DNA of 64,000 bases from Akkermansia sp. N21116. GTDB taxonomy: Bacteria; Verrucomicrobiota; Verrucomicrobiia; Verrucomicrobiales; Akkermansiaceae. Both the position numbers and the translations under genes were made by a program. Of the stretch, positions 55,981-62,765 are shown in pieces. Position 1 is the first letter of the stretch. The number at the start of each line of letters is the position of its first letter. The stretch spans positions 2,170,001 to 2,234,000 of the forward strand of contig NZ_CP139035.1 in the NCBI RefSeq assembly GCF_029854705.2, written 5' to 3'. The notes under the pieces were generated by a model. The model had not been told where the DNA came from and did no database searches. It was given only the letters and a program-made list of their open reading frames with translations.

Positions 55981-56131
55981 GCGGAATGACAGATGATGGT
56001 AACATAGGCAATGAATTCAGCTTGCAAATCATCCTCGCCTCCGCCAGAATCCTACGTAGAAGAGAAACGGGCGAGACGTAAAAACAACGCTTTCTTTTCA
56101 ACGAGAACCATTTTTTCAGCATCTAACGATT

Positions 56132-56548
56132 ATGGACAATACAGAAACCAATACTCCGTCTTTTGAACACGCTAAGGATGAATTGAAGACTGCCGCAACG
56201 ATTGCTGCCGACGCTATGACCGAAGCTGCCGATGTGGTTGCCATTCAAGCCGTTCAGGCTCGTGACGTGGCTGCCGGTCGTTTCAAGCAGGCTCGCGAAT
56301 TTGCCGCTTCCAAGGTAAGTCAGATCCGTCAGGCTGCCGGAGAACAGGCTTCCGTCATCCGTGATTACGCTGTCAGCAAGGCCTCCATTGTCCGCCGCAA
56401 GGCTGGCGAAGGCTGGGACGATACCCGTGACAAAGCCAAGGAACTCCATTCGGCCGGCGAAGAATACGTCAAGGCTCATCCGACCAAGTCCGTATTGATT
56501 GCGTTAGGTGTGGGTGTTCTTCTGGGAGCTCTTCTGCGCCGCCGCTGA
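56132..56548 (+). CDS. YqjD/ElaB-like (DUF883) membrane-anchored protein
   Basis: A 138-residue protein. A long alanine-rich amphipathic helical region (AATIAADAMTEAADVVAIQA, FKQAREFAASKVSQIRQAAG) is followed by the DUF883 ending EEYVKAHPTKSVLIALGVGV, LLGALLRRR, a single membrane helix at the C terminus. E. coli relatives (ElaB/YqjD) bind ribosomes at the membrane in stationary phase. It heads a cluster with a YqjE-like and a YqjK-like gene. Confidence 0.88.
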   Translation: MDNTETNTPSFEHAKDELKTAATIAADAMTEAADVVAIQAVQARDVAAGRFKQAREFAASKVSQIRQAAGEQASVIRDYAVSKASIVRRKAGEGWDDTRDKAKELHSAGEEYVKAHPTKSVLIALGVGVLLGALLRRR

Positions 56549-56711
56549 TGGAACGCGCCAGAAGGGCACGAGTTGCTCAATTCTTTCTCCGGCACCTGAT
56601 ATTTCAAATAGGCAGGGAGGGGGATTGACTATACTTTGTTCCTTCTGGTTGTTACGCAAATGAATATGTCCAGTCTTCCCGGACGGGGAGGGTGAACTTC
56701 CGAAGGCGAAT

Positions 56712-57179
56712 ATGATGAATATCTTTTCCAGATTGTACGATTTCGTTCCCTTGGTTACCGGCTTGTTCGGAAGGGGGAACAGTCGAAATGAGGGAGAAGG
56801 AATGAGCCGTTCCCTGTCGATGATCCTGTCGGCAGGACTGGACCATGCTCATTCGCTTTTTTCCCTGTTCCTTCTGGAATTGGGAGAAGCGGCCGAGAGG
56901 TTGCGCGGTAAGGCAATCTGCCTGGCGGCGGGCGTATTCCTGCTCTTCTTCACCTACATTTTTTTCTGTATAACGGCAACGGTTCTGCTGAATATTTGGC
57001 TGCATAGCCTTCTGTTGGCTTGTACTATTATGTTCGCCCTGCACTTGATCGGCGTGGTTGTTGCCTTTGTGCTGGCCTCCCGCATCAAAGTCGGTCCGGT
57101 GGCGCCGGAAACGCTTCAAGAGCTTCAATCCGATTACGAATGTCTGCAAATTGCCATCAAAGAAAGCAGGAACTCCTGA
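56712..57179 (+). CDS. YqjE-like (phage holin superfamily) membrane protein
   Basis: A 155-residue protein with two strong membrane helices: AICLAAGVFLLFFTYIFFCI and LLLACTIMFALHLIGVVVAF. The soluble N terminus carries the YqjE pattern LFLLELGEAAERL before the first helix. It overlaps the next gene by 40 bases. Despite the holin-superfamily name in databases it is not a lysis gene by context. Confidence 0.8.
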   Translation: MMNIFSRLYDFVPLVTGLFGRGNSRNEGEGMSRSLSMILSAGLDHAHSLFSLFLLELGEAAERLRGKAICLAAGVFLLFFTYIFFCITATVLLNIWLHSLLLACTIMFALHLIGVVVAFVLASRIKVGPVAPETLQELQSDYECLQIAIKESRNS

Positions 57180-57538
57180 CCCGGTTGGCCGAATCCCGCG
57201 TTGAAATGCTGGATGGAGTTGAACGAATAACGTCCAGAGTGGAAACTTCTCTGGACTGGTTGGGAAATGTCCGGTCGGGAATCACCCGGCATCCGGGCAT
57301 TTGGATTGGCGGTTCCTTGGTTTCCGGCCTTTTGGCAATCAAGATTCTTTCCGGCTTGTTCGGACACCGTCGTCGATGCTGCGGTGCTTCCGCTGAGGAG
57401 CCAAGAAGAAGAGGATTGCTTTCGGGGGCTTTGTCCGGGACGGTCAACTTATTGATCATGACGGCTCTTCCTTCTTTACGCACTTTTGTTCAGGAGTTTG
57501 TCCGGAACAAGATGTCTGCCTGGATCAAGGAGCGGTGA
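57140..57538 (+). CDS. Small membrane protein, YqjK position
   Basis: A 132-residue protein from ATG 57140, overlapping the YqjE-like gene by 40 bases in another frame. A helical start (RKQELLTRLAESRVEMLDGV) is followed by GIWIGGSLVSGLLAIKILSG, a membrane segment, and a basic Cys-containing loop (GHRRRCCG). The C terminus FVQEFVRNKMSAWIKER is amphipathic. By position and size it corresponds to YqjK of the yqjD-yqjE-yqjK cluster; similarity is weak. Confidence 0.6.
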   Translation: MSANCHQRKQELLTRLAESRVEMLDGVERITSRVETSLDWLGNVRSGITRHPGIWIGGSLVSGLLAIKILSGLFGHRRRCCGASAEEPRRRGLLSGALSGTVNLLIMTALPSLRTFVQEFVRNKMSAWIKER

Positions 57539-57564
57539 TAATTCCGTGATATGTTTATTTTTTG

Positions 57565-57593
57565 TGCCGGACTTGCCGTCCGGCATTTTTTTT
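57565..57593 (+). terminator. Terminator after the YqjDEK-like cluster
   Basis: An 8-bp stem TGCCGGAC (57565-57572) with GTCCGGCA (57578-57585), a 5-base loop and eight T. It separates the cluster from the PilT genes. Confidence 0.93.
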
Positions 57594-57674
57594 ACGCTTC
57601 TCTCTGTTTTTTCTGGTCAAGAAGAAGGGTGATAGGTTAGTGTGCCATATTATCATCTTTGTTGTAATCAGGAC

Positions 57675-58760
57675 ATGAGTGAATATATTTTGCCACATGT
57701 GGACGGTTATCTGAAGATCGGGCAGGATTTCGATTGCTCCGATATTCATTTGGCCGTGAATACCCCTCCGACATGGCGTCGGTATGGACAGTTGATGCCG
57801 ATTTGGGCAGAAGCTCCCAAATTGACTCCGGCTGATACGGATACCCTTGTCCGTAGTTTCCTGCTGGAGAGGGAATGGAACCGTTTGCAGGAACGCGGTG
57901 ACGTTGATTTTGCCTATTCTAACGACTTTGGCCGTTATCGTGCTTCCGTCGTCAAGCAACGCCTCGGCTATGATCTCTGCTTCCGTATCATTAATACCCA
58001 GGTGCGCACGATGGACGAAATCGGGTTGCCTACGGAAGATATTATTCCCCTGACTCGTTTTAACAACGGCCTGATCCTGGTGACCGGTTCTGTCGGTTGC
58101 GGTAAATCAACCACGCTGGCGTCAATCGTCGATTTCATCAACCAGGACCGACAAGACCATATCATCACTCTGGAAGACCCGATCGAATACATCATCAATA
58201 GCAAGGGCTGCCAAGTCAACCAGCGAGAAGTCCACAAACACACCGAATCTTTCGCCAGGGCGCTTCGCGGCGCTCTCCGTGAAGACCCGGACGTCATCAT
58301 GGTCGGTGAAATGCGCGACTTGGAAACGATTTCTCTTGCTTTGACTGCTGCTGAAACGGGCCACCTTGTGCTCGGTACCCTGCACACGGGATCCGCCGCT
58401 CGTACGGTTGACCGTGTTCTGGACGTGTTCCCCGTCGAACAGCGTGACCAGATCCGAATTATGGTCAGTGAATCCCTTCGAGGCATTATTTCCCAGCAAC
58501 TCGTTCCCCGCGCCGACGGCAGAGGACGTGCTCTTGCCATTGAAATGCTCGTCAACACGCCCGCTATCGGCAACTGTATCCGTGAAGGCAAAACCTTCAT
58601 GATCCCCGGTTGCATCCAGACCGGCAAGGCTCAGGGAATGATCCTCATGGACGACTCTCTGAGGGCTCTGCACAAGGCAGGCATTATCTCGACCGAAGAG
58701 TGCCTGTTCCGTTGCGATGACAAGACGATCATGAAAACCTATCTCGGCATCAAGGACTGA
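57675..58760 (+). CDS. PilT-type secretion ATPase, first copy
   Basis: A 361-residue PilT/PilU-type hexameric ATPase. Walker A GSVGCGKST, Asp box LEDPIEYI, Walker B MVGEMRDLETISLALTAAET and His box LVLGTLHTGSAA are all present. The N-terminal PAS-like domain (SEYILPHVDGYLKIGQDFDC, DIHLAVNTPPTWRRYGQ) is about 15 residues longer than in copy two, and the C terminus lacks the classical AIRNLIRE motif, reading AIGNCIREGKTFMIPGCIQT. It may play the PilU-like role with the following gene. No pilin gene is near. Confidence 0.9.
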   Translation: MSEYILPHVDGYLKIGQDFDCSDIHLAVNTPPTWRRYGQLMPIWAEAPKLTPADTDTLVRSFLLEREWNRLQERGDVDFAYSNDFGRYRASVVKQRLGYDLCFRIINTQVRTMDEIGLPTEDIIPLTRFNNGLILVTGSVGCGKSTTLASIVDFINQDRQDHIITLEDPIEYIINSKGCQVNQREVHKHTESFARALRGALREDPDVIMVGEMRDLETISLALTAAETGHLVLGTLHTGSAARTVDRVLDVFPVEQRDQIRIMVSESLRGIISQQLVPRADGRGRALAIEMLVNTPAIGNCIREGKTFMIPGCIQTGKAQGMILMDDSLRALHKAGIISTEECLFRCDDKTIMKTYLGIKD

Positions 58761-58820
58761 TCAGAATCCACCGAATCACATCGATTTTTCAACCATTAAT
58801 TTTGAAGGAACAATCAAGCC

Positions 58821-59912
58821 ATGGCCGTTATTGACCAATATTTCCGTTACCTTGTCCAAGAAGGCGGGTCCGACTTGCACGTCAGCGAAGGACAACCCCC
58901 CAAGGTCCGTATCAACGGATCTATCGTCCCCATCAACGATACGCCTCTGGAAGGCGAATCGTTCAAAAACATGTTGGCAGAAATCTGCGATGCCAAATCC
59001 TTCCATACATATCTGGAAGAAGGCGATCTCGACTTTGCCTATGAAATGGACGAGAACTCGCGTTTTCGATGCAACTTCTTCAAACAGCAAAACGGTCTCG
59101 CTGCCGTTTTCCGTTTGATTCCGACGAAGATCGCTACGCTGGAACAGCTTGGCGTACCGGAAGCCGTCAAGCAGTTCGCCCATCTTCGCTCCGGTCTTGT
59201 GCTGGTAACGGGACCTACGGGTTCCGGTAAGTCCACGACACTGGCCGCTATCATCGACTACATCAACAGCAACCAGTCCCGGCACATCATTACGGTGGAA
59301 GAACCGATCGAATTCGTCCACAATAACAAATCCTCGATCATCACCCAGCGTGAAGTGCCTATTCAGACCCCATCGTTTGCCGACGGCCTCCGAGCTTCCC
59401 TTCGTGAAGACGCCGATATTGTGCTCGTGGGTGAAATGCGAGACTTGGAAACGATCTCTCTGGCCCTGACGGCAGCGGAAACCGGTCTTCTGGTTTTCGG
59501 TACCCTGCATACGAACAATGCCCGCAAGACGGTTGACCGTATTATCGACGTGTTCCCCTCGGAACAGCAGTCGCAGGTGCGTACCATGTTATCCGCATCC
59601 ATTCGCGGTGTTGTCGCTCAGCTCCTGATGAAGCGCAGCGACAAACCCGGTCGAGTAGCCGTCAACGAAATCATGTTCGCTACGCCTGCCGTTAGCGCCA
59701 TTATCCGTGAAGGCGCCACCCAGAAACTGGCCGACGTTATCGTCGGTGGCAAGAGCATGGGTATGCAGTTCATGGATGATGCCATCTGGCAGAAACTCCA
59801 GCAGGGCATTGTCTCTCCGGAAGAAGCCTACATGAAGAGTATCGATAAGGCTCGTTTCCGCAATTTCCTGCCGGCGGCGTCCAAAAAACTCGGTGATGCC
59901 GGCGGCGTCTAA
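58821..59912 (+). CDS. pilT: PilT-type twitching-motility ATPase, second copy
   Basis: A 363-residue retraction ATPase of type IV pili. GSDLHVSEGQPPKVRINGSI at the N terminus, Walker A GPTGSGKST, Asp box VEEPIEFV, Walker B VGEMRDLETISLALTAAETG, His box FGTLHTNNARKTVDRIIDVF and the C-terminal ASIRGVVAQLLMKR and AVSAIIREGATQKL (AIRNLIRE-like) are the textbook PilT order. It lies 60 bases after copy one. Akkermansia relatives carry pilus-like proteins elsewhere, so these may drive retraction of those pili (inference). Confidence 0.93.
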   Translation: MAVIDQYFRYLVQEGGSDLHVSEGQPPKVRINGSIVPINDTPLEGESFKNMLAEICDAKSFHTYLEEGDLDFAYEMDENSRFRCNFFKQQNGLAAVFRLIPTKIATLEQLGVPEAVKQFAHLRSGLVLVTGPTGSGKSTTLAAIIDYINSNQSRHIITVEEPIEFVHNNKSSIITQREVPIQTPSFADGLRASLREDADIVLVGEMRDLETISLALTAAETGLLVFGTLHTNNARKTVDRIIDVFPSEQQSQVRTMLSASIRGVVAQLLMKRSDKPGRVAVNEIMFATPAVSAIIREGATQKLADVIVGGKSMGMQFMDDAIWQKLQQGIVSPEEAYMKSIDKARFRNFLPAASKKLGDAGGV

Positions 59913-60024
59913 CTGCAAGAACAAGCATCAATTTTGTTAAACCCGAAGGGCTGTCTTTCTCGTGAAGGACGGTCCTTCGACTCTGATGGGCATCGACTTC
60001 TGGCTACTCCTGTCATCAATACGG

Positions 60025-60321
60025 TCAATACGCCGGATCGCCTGATGGGGATCGTCGGCGGGAACGTGTTCGGTCGCGAATCGCTTGGGGAACTCCGGGT
60101 GCAGGTCGCGCGCAGGACTTGGGTGACACGCGCAGCGAAGGCAACGTAGGATTCCTGTCCAATCCCGGCTTCAGCCGCAAAGTGAAGGGGAATAAGGCAG
60201 GGGCGACGGGGCTTCAGTTCGGGGCAGGATTGAGCCTTCCCTCGGGCGACCAGGGGACGATATTCGTGGATGCTACGGCGGACATCCGCAGCGGGATGAC
60301 ATCGGCGAGCGGTACAACTTC
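60025..60321 (+). pseudogene. Decayed autotransporter beta-barrel 3' end
   Basis: Reads as the last ~95 residues of an autotransporter barrel similar to the intact gene: GNVFGRESLGELRVQV in one frame and GNVGFLSNPGFSRKVKGNKA, GATGLQFGAGLSLPSGDQGT in the next, matching GSNVFGREALGELRVQV and GMTGVQFGAGLSVPVGVNGT. One extra CG unit in the tract at 60107-60113 shifts the frame, and a 16-base deletion bounded by CGG repeats removes the GSLGYRY end. The terminal codons thus fall out of frame. No promoter or passenger remains; a strong terminator follows. Confidence 0.85.
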
Positions 60322-60351
60322 TGAAGTAGACGCAATACAATAGGAACACCC

Positions 60352-60405
60352 GGCCCCCCTCTTGCCTGTGTTTTTCAAGCGGGTCAAGAGGGGGGCCTCG
60401 TTTTA
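60352..60405 (+). terminator. Strong terminator after the autotransporter relic
   Basis: A 13-bp perfect stem GGCCCCCCTCTTG (60352-60364) with CAAGAGGGGGGCC (60385-60397), a 20-base loop and TCGTTTTAT. It was probably the terminator of the lost autotransporter gene. Confidence 0.87.
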
Positions 60406-60489
60406 TGTCCTATGAAATCGATCTATTGCAAAAAAGTCCATCCATGAAGAAATTTGTTCTCATCCCAATTCATATTTTCCCTTCTCGGA

Positions 60490-60540
60490 AAATGAAGAAA
60501 GGACTACCTACCAAGGTAAAAACCTTGGTGAGATAGTCCT
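60490..60540 (-). terminator. Terminator of the HU gene
   Basis: Minus-strand hairpin with outer stem AGGACTA/TAGTCCT (60500-60506 with 60534-60540) and inner stem ACCAAGG/CCTTGGT, followed by a T-rich TTTCTTCATTTT stretch. It lies 42 bases after the HU stop. Confidence 0.6.
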
Positions 60541-60553
60541 CTCACTGAAGTAG

Positions 60554-60575
60554 CCCGGATCTCGAAGGATCCGGG
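60554..60575 (-). promoter_or_regulatory. Hairpin just downstream of the HU stop
   Basis: A perfect 8-bp stem CCCGGATC/GATCCGGG (60554-60561 with 60568-60575) with a 6-base loop. It has no T tract and is followed by a second hairpin (60490-60540). It may protect the mRNA 3' end or slow transcription before termination. Confidence 0.5.
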
Positions 60576-60581
60576 AATTAA

Positions 60582-60875
60582 TTAGAGTTCGGAAACTTTT
60601 TCCTTCAATTCCTTGCCAACCTTGAACTTGACAACGGAACGGGCAGGGATGGGAACATCCTTGTCCGGAGCTTTCGGGTTGCGGCCAACCTTGGCCTTGA
60701 CTTCCTTGACATGGAAGGTACCGAAATTACGAATGACGACGCGGTCTCCGTCGGCAAGAGTGGAAGAAATGATGTCAACAGCACGCTGAATAACATCGAA
60801 CACTTCAGTCTGAGTCAGTTGCGTTTCTGCGCTAATCTTGTTAACGAGGTCACGTTTGGTTAATGTGTTAGCCAT
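60582..60875 (-). CDS. HU-family DNA-binding protein
   Basis: A 97-residue nucleoid protein: TKRDLVNKISAETQLTQTEV, DVIQRAVDIISSTLADGDRV, then VIRNFGTFHVKEVKAKVGRN, PKAPDKDVPIPARSVVKFKV and GKELKEKV. The GRNPK and PARSVVKFKVGK motifs form the HU/IHF arm and saddle. The ATG at 60875 gives the family length. An extra 21 codons upstream are not conserved. Confidence 0.96.
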   Translation of the reverse strand: MANTLTKRDLVNKISAETQLTQTEVFDVIQRAVDIISSTLADGDRVVIRNFGTFHVKEVKAKVGRNPKAPDKDVPIPARSVVKFKVGKELKEKVSEL

Positions 60876-60913
60876 AATATAAATTGATACTGTGTGGAGT
60901 GGATGTCTCTCTC

Positions 60914-60942
60914 TTATCAGACATTCAGTTTTTGTCATTCAA
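60914..60942 (-). promoter_or_regulatory. Possible promoter for the HU gene
   Basis: On the minus strand TTGAAT (60942-60937) and TGATAA (60919-60914) are 17 bases apart, about 40 bases upstream of the HU ATG. Match quality is moderate. Confidence 0.4.
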
Positions 60943-61086
60943 AAAAACAGCCATTGTGACATGAATGTGTTTTTTCCTCATTTTTGGACTAAAAAGTCTT
61001 ATTTTACTTGACGTTTGAGGATTTTGACGTCTCGATAATGGAGGCGATTTGACTCGGCATTTCCAGGGAAAAAAACGACTTTCGGT

Positions 61087-62016
61087 ATGGGAACAATTTC
61101 TACAATATTATTGACGGATGATCAGTCGGAACGTCTGCGTTCCCTATTGGAAGAGAATGGGTATGAATTCAGGAAAGTGCCTTATGCCCGGTACAGTTAC
61201 ACGCGTCCGGGATTGACGGTAACGGTTTATGAAAAAGGAAACAAGTTGCTTGTCCAAGGAAAGGATGCCGAGGAATGGGTGGAGTTTACGCTGGAACCGC
61301 AGATTTTGGGCCAGAGCATGTTTTCTCTTACAGCCGGAGGAGGAACTCCCGCCGGGAAACTTGAGCCGTGTACTCCCCATTTCGGAATCGATGAAAGCGG
61401 CAAGGGAGACTACTTCGGTCCGCTTGTCATTGCAGGAGTGTATGTCGATGAGGTTATCGCGGACAGGTTGACAACGCTGGGAGCATGCGACAGCAAACTC
61501 GTTTCTTCATCTTCCAGAATCCGTTCCCTGGCCTCTGCCATCCGGAAGGTGCCTGGCATCCAATATGTCGTCGTGAGCGTTGGTCCGGAACGCTACAATG
61601 AACTCTATGAGCATTTCAAAAATTTAAATACTTTTCTGGCTTGGGGACATACCCGTGTGATTGCCGGATTGCTGGAGAAGGTGCCTTCGTGTCCCCGTGC
61701 CTTGAGTGACCAGTTTGCCCATGCTTCCGTGTTGAAGAGGGCTCTTGCCCAACGGAAGCTTGACATTAAGTTGGAGCAAAGAACCAAGGCAGAGAGCGAT
61801 GTCGCCGTGGCCGCAGCTTCCATCCTGGCTCGTGAGCGTTTCGTCAACTGGATGGACGAGGCTTCGCAGGCAGGCAAAGTGAAATTGCCGCTGGGGGCAT
61901 CCCGACAGGTGATTGAGGCTGCCAGGAAACTGGTGGAGGTCCATGGGGAGGAAATGCTCTCCAAAGTTGCCAAAATGCACTTTAAAACAACGCAGTCCGT
62001 TCTTCCGGGCAAGTAG
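61087..62016 (+). CDS. rnhC: Ribonuclease HIII
   Basis: A 309-residue enzyme cleaving RNA in RNA-DNA hybrids. The N-terminal DUF3378-type TBP-like domain (residues ~1-90, YARYSYTRPGLTVTVYEKGN) is followed by the RNase H fold: FGIDESGKGDYFGPLVIAGV (D-E-S-G-K-G), ACDSKLVSSSSRIRSLASAI, GHTRVIAGLLEKVP, LSDQFA and KAESDVAVAAASILARERFV. The short C-terminal segment HFKTTQSVLPGK is typical. HIII rather than HII is set by the N-terminal domain and the GKGDYFGP motif. Confidence 0.94.
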   Translation: MGTISTILLTDDQSERLRSLLEENGYEFRKVPYARYSYTRPGLTVTVYEKGNKLLVQGKDAEEWVEFTLEPQILGQSMFSLTAGGGTPAGKLEPCTPHFGIDESGKGDYFGPLVIAGVYVDEVIADRLTTLGACDSKLVSSSSRIRSLASAIRKVPGIQYVVVSVGPERYNELYEHFKNLNTFLAWGHTRVIAGLLEKVPSCPRALSDQFAHASVLKRALAQRKLDIKLEQRTKAESDVAVAAASILARERFVNWMDEASQAGKVKLPLGASRQVIEAARKLVEVHGEEMLSKVAKMHFKTTQSVLPGK

Positions 62017-62114
62017 GCCTGTGGACGGATCCTGGACGTGGGGTAGGGAAGAATTGCAACGGATTTGTTTTTTTCGCTTGGTCGGCGAGTACAGTACTGC
62101 TATAGGGGCTGGAC

Positions 62115-62627
62115 ATGAAACGCAGGGCAGTTTATGCGGGCAGCTTTGACCCTTTGACCAACGGACACCTTTGGATGATTCACCAAGGGGCCGCGATGTT
62201 CGACCAGTTGATCGTTGCAATTGGGACGAATCCCGATAAAAAATACACCTTTTCCCATCAGGAACGTCTCGACATGCTCAACGGCGCCCTGAAAGACTAC
62301 CCCCATATCAAGATTGCCGAGTTTCATAACCGGTTTCTGGTGGATTTTGCCCTGGATCACGGAGCGTCATTCATGATTCGCGGGATACGGTCCACGCAGG
62401 ACTACGAATACGAACGCGTGATGCGTCATATTAATGCCGATATGGCTCCGACCGTATCGACGGTGTTTCTGATGCCCCCTCGCGACATTGCGGAGTTGTC
62501 TTCCAGCATGGTGAAGGGATTGATCGGGCCTGACGGCTGGGAGGAACAGGTTAGCCGATATGTCCCGTACAACGTGTTTGAATTGTTGAAAAAACGCCAA
62601 TCTGCGCCTCATGACGAGGCCGTGTAA
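62115..62627 (+). CDS. coaD: Phosphopantetheine adenylyltransferase
   Basis: A 170-residue enzyme making dephospho-CoA from phosphopantetheine and ATP. Motifs are [16 protein letters not shown] (substrate/ATP HxGH site as NGHL), [40 protein letters not shown] and [10 protein letters not shown]. Length and order match the family. It lies 98 bases after rnhC, possibly one transcript. Confidence 0.96.
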   Translation: MKRRAVYAGSFDPLTNGHLWMIHQGAAMFDQLIVAIGTNPDKKYTFSHQERLDMLNGALKDYPHIKIAEFHNRFLVDFALDHGASFMIRGIRSTQDYEYERVMRHINADMAPTVSTVFLMPPRDIAELSSSMVKGLIGPDGWEEQVSRYVPYNVFELLKKRQSAPHDEAV

Positions 62628-62765
62628 GGTCTTTATTTCCGCATTTTTTTATAGAGTCGCGGATTCCCTTTCTTGCCGGTGCGAGACGGGATGGGCTCGA
62701 CATTCGACGGAAGGGAAGGTAGGTTTCAGGAAAGCGGTGGTCTGCCCCGCTAATAAATTTGCCGT

